Below are positions 26,686 to 36,133 of a stretch of DNA of 64,000 nucleotides, one piece after another; the stretch's first letter is position 1; each line of letters opens with the position of its first letter. A program made the position numbers and the translations under genes. Source of the DNA: Anaerolineae bacterium. Lineage in GTDB: Bacteria > Chloroflexota > Anaerolineae > 4572-78 > J111. The notes under the pieces are model-generated. The model saw only the letters and a program-made list of their open reading frames with translations, had not been told where the DNA came from and made no database searches. The stretch is from NCBI GenBank assembly GCA_023151115.1, contig JAKLJP010000031.1:29308-93307 (forward strand), given 5' to 3'.

Positions 26686-27168
26686 ATGCTGCACCCTACC
26701 GCCCAACGAGTCGCCGCTGCTGCCCGTGAATTGGGGCTGGAGATTACCATCAAAGAGTTTACGGAAACCACCCGCACCGCCGAAGATGCTGCCCGCGCGA
26801 TTGGCTGTACCGTGGCCCAAATTGTTAAATCGCTGTTGTTTGTGGTAGATGGCCGGCCCACGATGGCCCTGGTCAGCGGCCCCAACCGGCTGGACGAGGC
26901 CAAATTAGCGACCTTGTGTGGCGTCAGCAAAAACAGGGTCAAACGGGCCGATGCGGATACTGTCCGCGAAGCCACCGGTTTTGCCATTGGCGGGGTGCCC
27001 CCTTTTGGTCATACTACCCGGTTGCCTGTCTACATTGACCGGGATTTCTGGCAGTTTGAGGTCATCTGGGCCGCGGCTGGAACACCCAATGCCGTTTTTG
27101 CCATCACCCCAGCAGACCTGGCGCAAGTTACCGGCGGGGTGGTGGCAGATTTAAGTGTAAGGTCATAA
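26686..27168 (+). CDS. YbaK/EbsC-type aminoacyl-tRNA deacylase
   Basis: A 160-residue single-domain INS/YbaK protein: RTAEDAARAIGCTVAQIVKSLLF with the conserved Lys, GPNRLDEAKLA, ATGFAIGGVPPFGH and TPNAVFAI. Such proteins hydrolyse mischarged tRNAs (Cys-tRNAPro or Ala-tRNAPro). The exact tRNA specificity cannot be read from sequence. It starts 99 bases after cimA and ends just before the FG-GAP gene. Confidence 0.88.
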   Translation: MLHPTAQRVAAAARELGLEITIKEFTETTRTAEDAARAIGCTVAQIVKSLLFVVDGRPTMALVSGPNRLDEAKLATLCGVSKNRVKRADADTVREATGFAIGGVPPFGHTTRLPVYIDRDFWQFEVIWAAAGTPNAVFAITPADLAQVTGGVVADLSVRS

Positions 27169-27186
27169 AGATTTTTCTGGGTGTTT

Positions 27187-29095
27187 ATGAATGTAAACCG
27201 AATCCTGATTTTGTCCTTTAGTTGCTTGCTCTTTTTTGTGGTTATTTTTAGCAACACTCCTCCCACACCAGTAAGAGCAGCCGATGATATTGAGATTGTT
27301 TTGCCGGGCCAACGCATTAAAGAGTCGGCTGTAGCGGTAGCCGATTTCAATAAGGATGGTAAAAAAGAAATTGTAGCGGGGGGGGGGGGATGGTATGCTC
27401 TATGTCATCAATGGGGCAACCTATACCCTCCTCTGGTCCAACCAGATTGCTAACTATTTTAATGGAGCATCCTCTACTTACTTCTACTCAAGTATTACCA
27501 TTGCTGATCTTAATAAAGATAGCCGCCTGGAAATTATTGCCGCAGTGGGGGGAACTCCCAATCTTCACCTGGTAGGGGGAGTAGTTGTTTTAACCTATGT
27601 CGGCGGTTCTGCCCAATTTGTGCTTGCATCTGGCTGGCCGCGCCGAGCTTTTGATGAATTGGGTGCAGGCGGCGGCAGTTACCCGGATGGAGTGTCGGAT
27701 GGATTTGAGTCAACGCCGGCTGTGGGCGACCTGGATGGTGATGGAGATCTGGAGATTGTTATTTCCGGTTCTGATCGCCGTTTACACGCCTGGCACCACA
27801 ACGGTAGACGTGTGGCCGGTTGGCCTATTGATCGGTCTCGGGGTTTGTTCCGAGGGGGGATGTCCTCTCCGGCTCTGGCCGATATAGATAGAGATGGTTT
27901 GCCAGAGGTACTGGTTGGTACCTATAGCTATCCTGTGCCTGCCTGCCCAAACCCTTATTTTTTTCTGGCGCTTAATGGAAACGGCTCCTTGGTGCGCGGT
28001 TTTCCCACTCAAACATCCGAGGTCATCAGATCTTCTCCGGCCATCGGCGATATTAATGGCGATGGCCGGCTCGATATTGTGGTAGGCACAGGGGACTGGA
28101 ATGAAAGCTGTGGCGGTACCCCCGATGGCAAAAAGATTTACGCCTGGGATCACCGGGGTCGCCTGTTGCCCGGCTGGCCGACTGTCACCAAAGGTAATAT
28201 GGCCTCTTCACCTGCTTTGGGTGATCTTGATGGGGATGGCGATTTGGAAGTGGTGGTTGGCTGCGGTTTGTCTTATCAGCTAAATAACCCTTCCTGCACC
28301 GAGCTTTACGCATGGCATGGCGATGGCCGCAATGTAACCGGCTTTCCTATGAGTCCGCTCAGTGTCAACCCTGGCTCCCGTCCGGCCTATAATGCCCAAC
28401 CCTTTCCACCCGTCTTAGCCGATTATGACGGCGACGGCATTATCGAGATTATGACGATAGGCGCCGGTGCTGGTGGCATTTCAATTGTTGAACCTAACGG
28501 CCAGATGAGTTCAGATGTGCGCCACGCCACCCCCCGAATCTTATACAGCTCACCCCTGGTGGATGATATTGATGGCGATAATCTATTGGAAACCGTTATC
28601 GGTGGCGCGAATGCAACCAACAATGCCACCATCTATATCTGGCAAGAAACCGGCACTATTTACAGCCGCCGGCCCTGGCCTATGTTTCATCACGATGTGG
28701 CCCGAACGGGACTGTACTCGGCGCCTCCCCCTGTGCCACAATTGGACTTTCCCAGGGAAGTGCGTTTTCTACACCAAGAGGGTACCAGTGGCCCGGAAAG
28801 CCTAATCATAACTCTGCGCAATCTGGGCATAGGCCAATTCAATTGGCAAGTTACCAGTTCCAGCCCTGATCTTCAGATCAATCCCGGCAGCGGCGCGGTT
28901 TCTACCGCCGCTACTTTACAACTTGTGCTCCATACCGCCCCCTATCCTGCCACCCATTCCTGGCAATTTATCGGCAATTTGACCGTCTCAGGCAGAGCTT
29001 TTGGACAGCACGTTGTTTCCAGCCCTCGCACCGTTCCGGTTTGGCTTTATCACGGTCAGCTTCAACATTATTATCTGCCCCTTGTAAGAAAATAG
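27187..29095 (+). CDS. Secreted FG-GAP/VCBS-repeat protein, frameshifted at a 12-G run
   Basis: A signal peptide (ILILSFSCLLFFVVIF...VRAAD) begins at 27187 and about six calcium-binding FG-GAP-type repeats follow (VADFNKDGKKEIV, IADLNKDSRLEII, VGDLDGDGDLEIVI, IGDINGDGRLDIVV and so on), then a C-terminal beta-sandwich. At 27378-27389 there is a run of 12 G. With 12 G the frame leaves the repeats (ends 27453); with 11 G it reads AGGGDGMLYVINGATY and continues to 29095. So the gene is off as sequenced, by phase variation or a sequencing slip. The product would be a large extracellular beta-propeller-like surface protein. Confidence 0.85.
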
Positions 29096-29153
29096 TAGAC
29101 GGTAGAAAGTAGACAGGGGTAATACATCGCTGCGACTCTGCGACCCTGCGACC
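29096..29153. repeat. Heptamer-type words, weak hairpin
   Basis: GTAGACGGTAGAAAGTAGAC on the left and CTGCGACTCTGCGACCCTGC on the right. Both arms are heptamer-like but only partly complementary, unlike the other copies. Confidence 0.45.
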
Positions 29154-29224
29154 TTGTTCTGGTTAGGCAAATTTTCCAATCGAGGGTATAATTGACATAA
29201 TATATTAATTCGGAGTAGACGATC

Positions 29225-30316
29225 ATGCCCAAGCCAGCCTTGCCCCTGGACCAAATTATCCAGGCCGATTGTGTTGAGGCGCTCAACACCATGCCAGAAA
29301 AGAGCGTTGATCTCATTTTTGCCGACCCGCCCTATAACCTCCAACTGCAACAGGAATTGTGGCGGCCCAACATCACCAAAGTTGATGCTGTTACCGAGGA
29401 GTGGGATCGCTTCACCAGCCTGGCCGAATATGATCAGTTTACCCGGACCTGGCTGCAAGCCTGCCGGCGGGTGCTCAAAGATACGGGGACGCTCTGGGTC
29501 ATTGGCTCCTACCACAACATCTACCGGGTTGGAACCACCTTGATGGATTTGGGCTATTGGATTCTTAACGATGTAATCTGGGTTAAAACTCAACCTATGC
29601 CCAACTTTCGGGGGGTCCGCTTTACCAACGCTCACGAAACCCTGCTGTGGGCACAAAAGAACCGGGGGGCGCGCTACACCTTTAACTATCACGCCATGAA
29701 GGCCCTCAACGGTGACCTGCAAATGCGCAGCGATTGGGAAATTCCGCTGTGTACCGGCAAGGAAAGACTCCGAATTAACGGGGTCAAGGCTCACGCCACC
29801 CAGAAACCGGAAGCGCTGCTATATCGGGTGATCCTGTCCAGCTCCAATCCGGGCGATGTAGTGCTTGACCCGTTTTTTGGCACGGGCACTACCGGCGCGG
29901 TAGCCAAAAAGCTTCACCGCCACTGGATTGGCATCGAACGCGAGGAAAATTACGTGCGGCTGGCCCAGGAACGGCTGGACGCCATCGAGCCGCCGCCGTT
30001 TGCCGAAGAGGTGTTTGTGTTCAAAAGCAAGCGCGACCGGCCGCGCATCTCCTTCAGCAGTTTGCTGGAACGCGGCCTGCTCCAGCCGGGGCAAAAATTA
30101 TACCTGGGCAAAAAGGGGGAAACAAGCGCCACTATTTTGGCCAACGGCCATCTGCGGGTACACGGGTACACCGGCTCGATCCACCAGGTGGGCAAGGCGT
30201 TGCACAACGGCCCCTGCAACGGCTGGGAACACTGGCACTACCTGGACGAAACCACCGGCGAACGCATTGCCATAGATGAACTGCGCGAGCGGATTTATGC
30301 AGAGAAAGAGGTATAG
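29225..30316 (+). CDS. CcrM/HinfI-like adenine-N6 DNA methyltransferase with RAMA domain
   Basis: A 363-residue beta-class methyltransferase: motif IV DPPYNLQL at 34-41, then the target-recognition region, and motif I DPFFGTGTTGAVA near residue 217-229 with GIEREENY after it. The C-terminal about 90 residues (RISFSSLLERGLLQPGQKLY...HVGKALHNGPCNGWEHW-like) form the RAMA domain seen in CcrM and HinfI methylases. DPPYNLQL and the architecture suggest GANTC recognition. No restriction endonuclease gene is adjacent, so it is probably a solitary regulatory methylase. TATAAT at 29187-29192 lies upstream without a clear -35. Confidence 0.9.
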   Translation: MPKPALPLDQIIQADCVEALNTMPEKSVDLIFADPPYNLQLQQELWRPNITKVDAVTEEWDRFTSLAEYDQFTRTWLQACRRVLKDTGTLWVIGSYHNIYRVGTTLMDLGYWILNDVIWVKTQPMPNFRGVRFTNAHETLLWAQKNRGARYTFNYHAMKALNGDLQMRSDWEIPLCTGKERLRINGVKAHATQKPEALLYRVILSSSNPGDVVLDPFFGTGTTGAVAKKLHRHWIGIEREENYVRLAQERLDAIEPPPFAEEVFVFKSKRDRPRISFSSLLERGLLQPGQKLYLGKKGETSATILANGHLRVHGYTGSIHQVGKALHNGPCNGWEHWHYLDETTGERIAIDELRERIYAEKEV

Positions 30317-30453
30317 TAATTTACTCACCCTCCAAACCGATACTTCCCCGTGAAGCTAAGGCTAAGTACAGCTTTGCCTAAATTCGTAACGGATTGACAT
30401 AAAGGGTAAGGAAGAGGTATCCTTGAAGAACAAAGCGATCAAGGAGAACCTCA

Positions 30454-30765
30454 ATGGCCGGAAGAAAAAAAACTTATCAAGTCGAGGTAGATGAAAAGCA
30501 AGGCAAATTCTTGAAGGAGGTAGGGGCTGCCCGCAAAAGTCCGGTGGCAGAAGTGCAACGGGCCAGGATAATTTTAACCTGTGCTGACCATCCTGACTGG
30601 AGCGATAGTCAAGTAGCGGCTGAAGTGGGCTGCTCAGAAGGACAAGTCCGCAAGTGGCGGAAGCGGTGGTGTCAAAGCCATAGTTTGAAAGAAGCACCCC
30701 GGAGCGGACGGCCTCGGCTTTTTTCCCCCTCAAGTCCGCGCCCAAACGACGGCCCTGGCTTGTAG
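30454..30765 (+). CDS. IS630-type transposase, N-terminal frame (orfA)
   Basis: 103 residues with the winged-helix DNA-binding part: [17 protein letters not shown], then [22 protein letters not shown], typical helix-turn-helix 1 of IS630 transposases. The frame leaves the family sequence after GRPRLFSP, at a TTTTTTCCCCC run (30719-30729). A good start ATG with GGAG is at 30454. Confidence 0.85.
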   Translation: MAGRKKTYQVEVDEKQGKFLKEVGAARKSPVAEVQRARIILTCADHPDWSDSQVAAEVGCSEGQVRKWRKRWCQSHSLKEAPRSGRPRLFSPSSPRPNDGPGL

Positions 30766-31588
30766 CCTGCCCCAGGAAGCGGCGGTGTCGCTGAGCCGTT
30801 GGAGTTGTGCCGAGTTGGCCGTGGCCTTGGTCAGTTTGGGCATCGTCGGTCAGATTGCGACTAGCACGGTCTGGCGCTGGTTGAAGGCCGAACGTTTGAA
30901 GCCGTGGCGGTATCATCTGTGGCAACACATCCGTGATCCGCTTTTTCTGGACCGGGCCAAAGTGGTCTTGCAGCTGTATGAGCAAGCCCTTGACCTGCTG
31001 AAAGCTGGGATTTGGGTCATTTGTGCCGATGAAAAGACCTCGCTTCAGGCCCGGCAAGGCATTGATGACCCTGTTCCGGCGACGACCGACCAGCCACTGC
31101 ACCTGGCGGCCCGCTATATTCGCCGGGGAGCCTGCCAACTGTTCGCCGCTTTGAGTGTGGCTGATGGTCAAGTCTATGGCTGTTGTCGCCAGCGCAAATG
31201 TTTTGCCGACTTTCAAGCCTTCTGGCAAGAGGTGATCGTGCCCGAAGCTATCCGGCGGGGGGTGACAGAAATCCGGCTCATCCTGGACCACGGCCCAACC
31301 CATGCTCCCAAACGCCTGGAAGCGTGGCTGGCTCAACAACAACTTGAACAAGCCTGGCCCTTCACCGTCCAGGTGGTCTGGTTGCCCAAGTATGCGTCCT
31401 GGCTCGATCAGATTGAGATTTGGTTTAGTGTCTTGCAACGTAAAGCGTTGACCCCCAACCATTTTACCGACCTGGAAGCCTTGAAACAACGCATTTTGGA
31501 CTTTATCGCTCATCATAATCTCTCGGCTAAACCCATTCGGTGGTCTTACACCGTTGCCAAACTTGAAGAAAAATTCGCTACGAACTAA
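30722..31588 (+). CDS. IS630-type transposase, catalytic frame (orfB)
   Basis: The frame is open from 30722 and continues the family sequence ([17 protein letters not shown]) to a full DDE domain: [10 protein letters not shown] (D), [12 protein letters not shown] (D), [15 protein letters not shown] (E). It lies +1 relative to orfA. The shift falls at T6-C5, which could be a programmed frameshift or transcriptional slippage site giving an OrfAB fusion, or a simple mutation. The domain is otherwise intact, so the element may still be active. Confidence 0.85.
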   Translation, partial: FPPQVRAQTTALACSLPQEAAVSLSRWSCAELAVALVSLGIVGQIATSTVWRWLKAERLKPWRYHLWQHIRDPLFLDRAKVVLQLYEQALDLLKAGIWVICADEKTSLQARQGIDDPVPATTDQPLHLAARYIRRGACQLFAALSVADGQVYGCCRQRKCFADFQAFWQEVIVPEAIRRGVTEIRLILDHGPTHAPKRLEAWLAQQQLEQAWPFTVQVVWLPKYASWLDQIEIWFSVLQRKALTPNHFTDLEALKQRILDFIAHHNLSAKPIRWSYTVAKLEEKFATN

Positions 31589-31612
31589 TGCAATACTGTA
31601 CTTTGGCCTGAC

Positions 31613-34600
31613 TCAGAACAGTTTTAACTGGAAACTCTCTTTTTCCTGGGCCGCTTTTCGAGCGGCCATTTTCTTGATTTCTTTCAGGGTATTTTCAATG
31701 TCGTTCAAAAAGGGGGAGGGTTGATTTTGATACTTTTGCCCAAACAGGAACCGAGTTTTGGCGTGGGTCAGCATAAGTCTTTGTTTGGCCCGTGTCATCC
31801 CCACATAAAACAGGCGGCGTTCTTCCTCTACATCAAAGGTTTTGCCGGGCATCTGATACGGCAGCAAATTCTCCTCACAGCCAACCATAAATACCACCGG
31901 AAATTCCAGGCCCTTAGACGCATGCAAGGTCATTAACGTGACCCGATCCGCTCGCGGGTCATAAATATCGGTTTCCTTTTGCAAAGCGACCGACTCCAAA
32001 AAGTCTGCCAGCCGGGTGGTAAAAGGGATAGCAAAGCGGACAAGCTGCTGAAGACGCGCTTCACTTTTCTCATCCCATTGACGCTGCGGCCCGACAAACT
32101 GCCGAACAGACTCGATCAATCCGGCTACAGTGAGTGAATCGGCGCTGTTTTTGAGATTGCTCAAAAACGGCTTGAGCTGTTTAACCAGTTTCGACGGCCA
32201 CTTGCTCTCAAGCTGAAAGGTCGTGTCGGGGTTATAGATAAACCATAAACAGGCCAACAGTTCTTTGACTTCTTTATGTTCGTAAAAGGGGGTCTGGCCT
32301 ACGGTTTGGTAGGGGATGCCGGAGCGATCAAAAGCTTCGATCAGGGGCAGGCATTGCGCTCCCAGCCGGTAAAGCACGGCGAAATCGGCAAAAGAGCGGC
32401 CGGCAGCGCTGTCTTCACTTTGCACCCGGCCGCTATCCAATGAAAAGTAACTCAATCCGCCGACCATCTTTTCGATCTCATGGACAACATACTCCGCCTC
32501 GGCTTTCTCCGTCGGCGCTTGATAAACCTCGATCCGGGTCGGGTCAATCACTTCGGACCAGAGTTCGAGCGCCCGGCGTTCCGGGGCTTTGGCGATAACC
32601 TGGCTTGAAGCATCCAGAATAAGTTGGGTAGAGCGATAGTTCTGGCTCAACGGGAGGGTTTTGGCCCCCGGAAAATCCTGCGTAAAGGTGAGGAAATAGG
32701 CCCGGTCGGCCCCGCGAAAGCCATAGATGGCCTGAGCCGGATCGCCGATAACGCACAGGTTGGTCTCCGGCCCGGTCAACAGCCGCAGCAGGCGATACTG
32801 GGCCAGGTTGACATCCTGGTATTCATCCACCGAAATCCAGCGGAAACGGACTTGATAGCTTTGTTGAACGTCGGGAAAGGTTTCAAGCAGCTCCACCGCC
32901 CGCAGGATTAAATCGTCAAAATCCAACAGTTGGTTTTTCCGCAACGCCATTTCATAAGCCCGGTAAATCCGGCTCAATTCTGGACTATAGTGCGCCGGCA
33001 ATTCCGGCGACTCCGGTCTCAAGAGTTGATTTTTGGCCGCCGAAATCTGCTCCAAAGCCTGCTGCTGCTCCGATTTACTCAAATCGGGCAAACTCTGCTG
33101 GAGCATGGTTTGCCGGTCCTCCTCGCTGCCGATTAAAAAGTTGGGGGCAAGGTTTAACCGCTGCCCGGCTTCCCGCAGAATCAATGCCCCGAAGGCATGG
33201 AAGGTTTTGATGACAATCCGGCCGGCGACAGCCTCGCCCAATAAAGCCGTCAGGCGCGAGGTCATCTCGGCGGCGGCTTTGTTGGTGAAGGTAATCGCCA
33301 GAATTTGCTCGGCGGCGACGCCTTGCTCAAGGATGAGGTGAGCAATCCGGTAAGTGAGGGTGCGGGTTTTTCCGGTCCCCGGTCCGGCGACGATGATCAG
33401 CGGCGCATCAGTACATTCTGCCGCCTCGCGCTGTTGAGCATTAAGACCGGCCAAGATGGTTTCGGACTGGGGGATAGTGGGAATTTCAAAAGACTGCTCT
33501 TCTGAAACGGCTTCTGGCTGGCTGAATAAATCTCCCTGTTTCCATTCAAAAGCGGACACGCCTTCTTTGAGTAGCATTGATTTGGCCGGGGTGGCAGCCA
33601 GGGCTGGCTCAGCTTTAGCCGGTTCAACGGCAGGCGCGAGCAGATGCAACTGGGCCGAAAACGAGGCCCGCTCTTGCGCCTCAAATAACTTAATCACCCC
33701 GTACTCGCCATCATAGCCGCCGGCAATGCTGACTTCCCCCTGGCGCATGCGGCGAATGCCTTCGGCCAGAAGTGGCCCACCTGCTCGCTCGATGTCGGCC
33801 AGGGGCAAGTCTTGCAAAATTGCCAGTTCCGGCCCCAACTTGCTCAGCAGGTCGTGGTAACGCTGAACGGCCTGTTTGGAGGTCGCGCCCACGCCCAACA
33901 CTTCGGCCAGCACTTCCGGCAGCGGGATCAAACTCTGGAAGGGCTGCGGGCGAGGCGGCTTCTCGCCTTCGGGCCGGTCGGCCAGCATTTCGACGCGATG
34001 CATCACCCCCACTGTAACCGGCTTGCCGCAGCTCGAACATAGCCCTTGTTGGGCCAGGGTGGTCTGCGGATGCCAGCGGATTTCGCACTTGCGGTGGCCG
34101 TCGTAATGGTATTTGCCTTCTTCGGGAAAAAACTCAATCGTACCCAAAAATTTGGTCGGGTCGCCTGTTTTTAAGGCTTCAAAAATGGCCGGATAGGACA
34201 GTTCGGTGTCAAATTGATTGGCTTCGCGGGCCAGCTTTTGGGGTGAGTGAGCGTCGGAATTGGAGACGAGAGTGTAACGATCCAGGGCCGACACCCGCCA
34301 GTTCATGGGCGGGTCCGACGACAGGCCGGTTTCCAGGGCAAAGATGTGCGGGGTCAGGTCGTCAAAACATTCCTCAACCGAGTCAAACCCGGACTTTGAG
34401 CCAAGCAGGGCAAACCAGGGTGTCCAGATGTGGGCCGGGATGAGGTAATTCTGCGGGTCAATGGTGAGGATCAGTTCCAGCAGGTCGCGTGAGTCCAGGC
34501 CCAGGATAGGCCGGCCATCAGAGCGGATGTTGCCGATCCTTTCCAATGCAGCCTGAATTTTTTCCACAGCCTCAAAGCTGGGGGCAAAGATGACATTGTG

Positions 34601-34921
34601 AATCTTGCGGACCTGTTCATGCTTTTTGTAAATACTGCTGATTTCGCCGGCCAGCATAAAGCGCACCGGGGCATGGCAGGCCGGGAAGACCTGGCCCTGG
34701 ACTGCCCTGGCAAACTCATCTTTAAGCCGGAACAGGCCCTCTTCCGCCGGTTCCAGCTTTTGCTTCATCTCTTGCAGCCAGCCGGGATGAGCAATATCGC
34801 CCGTGCCAATCACGTGGACCCCTTTAAGCTGTGCCCATTTGCCTAGGTGTTCCAGGGTTAAATCTTTGCTGGTGGCCCGCGAAAAATGGGAATGAAGATG
34901 CACATCGGCCACAAATTTCAT
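31613..34921 (-). CDS. PHP-domain nuclease fused to UvrD-type helicase
   Basis: A 1102-residue fusion. Residues 1-about 400 are a PHP-type phosphoesterase (HLHSHFSR at 8-15, GTGDIAHPGW, later the zinc-like CEIRWHP...LCSSCGK). After a linker the rest is an SF1A helicase: VAGPGTGKTRT (I), DEYQDVN (II), GDPAQAIYGFRGAD (III), TLHASKGLEFPVVF (V), RRLFYVGMTRAKQRL (VI). The ATG at 34921 has GGAGG close upstream and begins the PHP motif; an ORF start 63 bases earlier is less likely. Standalone PHP proteins of this kind and UvrD are usually separate genes. It probably processes or unwinds DNA ends; the exact role is unknown. Confidence 0.87.
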   Translation of the reverse strand: MKFVADVHLHSHFSRATSKDLTLEHLGKWAQLKGVHVIGTGDIAHPGWLQEMKQKLEPAEEGLFRLKDEFARAVQGQVFPACHAPVRFMLAGEISSIYKKHEQVRKIHNVIFAPSFEAVEKIQAALERIGNIRSDGRPILGLDSRDLLELILTIDPQNYLIPAHIWTPWFALLGSKSGFDSVEECFDDLTPHIFALETGLSSDPPMNWRVSALDRYTLVSNSDAHSPQKLAREANQFDTELSYPAIFEALKTGDPTKFLGTIEFFPEEGKYHYDGHRKCEIRWHPQTTLAQQGLCSSCGKPVTVGVMHRVEMLADRPEGEKPPRPQPFQSLIPLPEVLAEVLGVGATSKQAVQRYHDLLSKLGPELAILQDLPLADIERAGGPLLAEGIRRMRQGEVSIAGGYDGEYGVIKLFEAQERASFSAQLHLLAPAVEPAKAEPALAATPAKSMLLKEGVSAFEWKQGDLFSQPEAVSEEQSFEIPTIPQSETILAGLNAQQREAAECTDAPLIIVAGPGTGKTRTLTYRIAHLILEQGVAAEQILAITFTNKAAAEMTSRLTALLGEAVAGRIVIKTFHAFGALILREAGQRLNLAPNFLIGSEEDRQTMLQQSLPDLSKSEQQQALEQISAAKNQLLRPESPELPAHYSPELSRIYRAYEMALRKNQLLDFDDLILRAVELLETFPDVQQSYQVRFRWISVDEYQDVNLAQYRLLRLLTGPETNLCVIGDPAQAIYGFRGADRAYFLTFTQDFPGAKTLPLSQNYRSTQLILDASSQVIAKAPERRALELWSEVIDPTRIEVYQAPTEKAEAEYVVHEIEKMVGGLSYFSLDSGRVQSEDSAAGRSFADFAVLYRLGAQCLPLIEAFDRSGIPYQTVGQTPFYEHKEVKELLACLWFIYNPDTTFQLESKWPSKLVKQLKPFLSNLKNSADSLTVAGLIESVRQFVGPQRQWDEKSEARLQQLVRFAIPFTTRLADFLESVALQKETDIYDPRADRVTLMTLHASKGLEFPVVFMVGCEENLLPYQMPGKTFDVEEERRLFYVGMTRAKQRLMLTHAKTRFLFGQKYQNQPSPFLNDIENTLKEIKKMAARKAAQEKESFQLKLF

Positions 34922-35005
34922 TGGCAATCCTCCGGCCCTAAAGAGGGTTGCCCATATTTTAACCAGTGCGGCTCTCTTTGCCAATAAGCTTGGATAGGTT
35001 TTTTG

Positions 35006-35347
35006 TTACTTTTCTCTGTGTCCCCGTAGTAATTTTTGAGGTTGCTGAAGGCGGTAAAGAACTAGCCGGGAGTGGGTGTACTCAGCCAGCAGATTTGTTT
35101 CGGCGCTGCCCAGAGCCAAAATCAAGGCCAATCCAACAAAGATCAGCAGGCCCTTGGGCAGCAGCGCCTGTTGAAGCAAAGGATCAAAGCCACACACTGA
35201 CAGTAGCAGGCTCAAACCCAGGAATAAGCTCAGATAGACCCAACCGGCTCTGCTGAATATCCGGCGCAACCGGCTTGCCGGTTTGGGTAGCTCGTCCACC
35301 TCCTGGCCGGTTATTTTTAAGCAAACAGGCTCAGTTTTTAATACCAT
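35006..35347 (-). CDS. Small two-helix membrane protein
   Basis: A 113-residue protein with two membrane helices (VYLSLFLGLSLLLSVCGF and GLLIFVGLALILALGS) and a basic C-terminus. The ATG at 35347 overlaps the ParB-like gene's stop by 17 bases with GAGG upstream, so the two are coupled. No family recognised. Confidence 0.55.
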   Translation of the reverse strand: MVLKTEPVCLKITGQEVDELPKPASRLRRIFSRAGWVYLSLFLGLSLLLSVCGFDPLLQQALLPKGLLIFVGLALILALGSAETNLLAEYTHSRLVLYRLQQPQKLLRGHREK

Positions 35348-35816
35348 TCTCTTTGACCTCCCAGACCCGGACTTCGGCGTTGATCTCCAATTGACCCATG
35401 GCTTTGGCGACAGAAATCCGGTGATGACCATCGCGCACAAAATAGATCTCCCCTACCTGAATCAGTTCAACCGGGGGCAGGGCGACGCCCAACTTTTGGG
35501 CGGCGGCCACGCCCAGCCAGCGGCTTTTCAAGTGATCACGCCGGGGGTAAAAATTACGATCAAAGTCATGGCAGCGGCCCTGGCTGCCCTGTATCCGGTC
35601 AATCGGCACAAGCTGCCAGCCGGCGGAGTAGCAGTTGCCGCTAGCTTGAACGGTGGTCGCCTCGGCCAGGGTGAGCAGATGGGTGGTCTGGCCGGTCAGT
35701 CTGGCCCAAGTTCGGCTTAACCAGCCGGCCAACCAGGCTCGTCCATAGAGCTGCCGGGCCGCCCCAGTATGATCGCGGTTGAATCCGGCTGATGTTGCCT
35801 GAATATAATGAAGCAT
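35331..35816 (-). CDS. ParB/sulfiredoxin-fold protein
   Basis: 161 residues. The C-terminal two thirds have the ParB-N/sulfiredoxin pattern: VPIDRIQGS, a region of charged residues, LPPVELIQVGEIYFVRDGHHRISVAKA and an end VRVWEV. DGHHR corresponds to the GxxR nucleotide-binding box of CTPase-type ParB proteins. No helix-turn-helix follows, so it is not a classical partition ParB. Two ParA genes lie about 1.4-3 kb away on the same strand, with an FHA regulator between. Role open. Confidence 0.65.
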   Translation of the reverse strand: MLHYIQATSAGFNRDHTGAARQLYGRAWLAGWLSRTWARLTGQTTHLLTLAEATTVQASGNCYSAGWQLVPIDRIQGSQGRCHDFDRNFYPRRDHLKSRWLGVAAAQKLGVALPPVELIQVGEIYFVRDGHHRISVAKAMGQLEINAEVRVWEVKENGIKN

Positions 35817-36133
35817 CCTTGCCTCCGTATCCTGCCAGCCTCTAACGGGCTGGCGCTAACTTATAAAATTATCGTTGGCTCAGGTAGGATAAAGATGCTG
35901 CGGGTAAGGGTGGGGTGAAGTTGTTTTACAACCCCACTATAACGGAAAAAAAGCGGCAAGCCCAGGTAATTTGCCTCCCAATTACCTGACTCTTTGAGGA
36001 GGTTGGGGGAGTTTTAGGGGATAAGTCGTGCGAGGATTAAAGCAGCCAAAACGTGTTGCGTCTTCCGTTTATGTGACGAAAGACGCAAGACGCAACCTGA
36101 AATGAATAACTATTTTCTTGGAACCACCAATTG
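35817..36133. other. Gene-free gap with heptamer hairpin
   Basis: 317 bases without a gene. At 36050-36096 a hairpin of the TCTTGCG word family occurs: ACGTGTTGCGTCTTCCGT faces ACGAAAGACGCAAGACGC. The rest (T-rich and G-run sequence) shows no feature. Confidence 0.7.

Larger units (their letters stand above)
30364..31604 (+). mobile_element. IS630-type insertion sequence
   Basis: Terminal inverted repeats: AAGTACAG-CTTTGCCTAAAT at 30364 on and its imperfect complement ending CTGTACTT at 31604 (about 22 of 28 bases match). The two frames between encode an IS630/Tc1-like transposase. A TA target duplication, usual in this group, is not visible at the ends (flanks GCT and TGG). The antisense strand shows a 384-codon frame that is a shadow. 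Confidence 0.85.

Noticed and set aside
30362..31516. 384-codon minus-strand frame
   Set aside because: Antisense shadow of the IS630 transposase.
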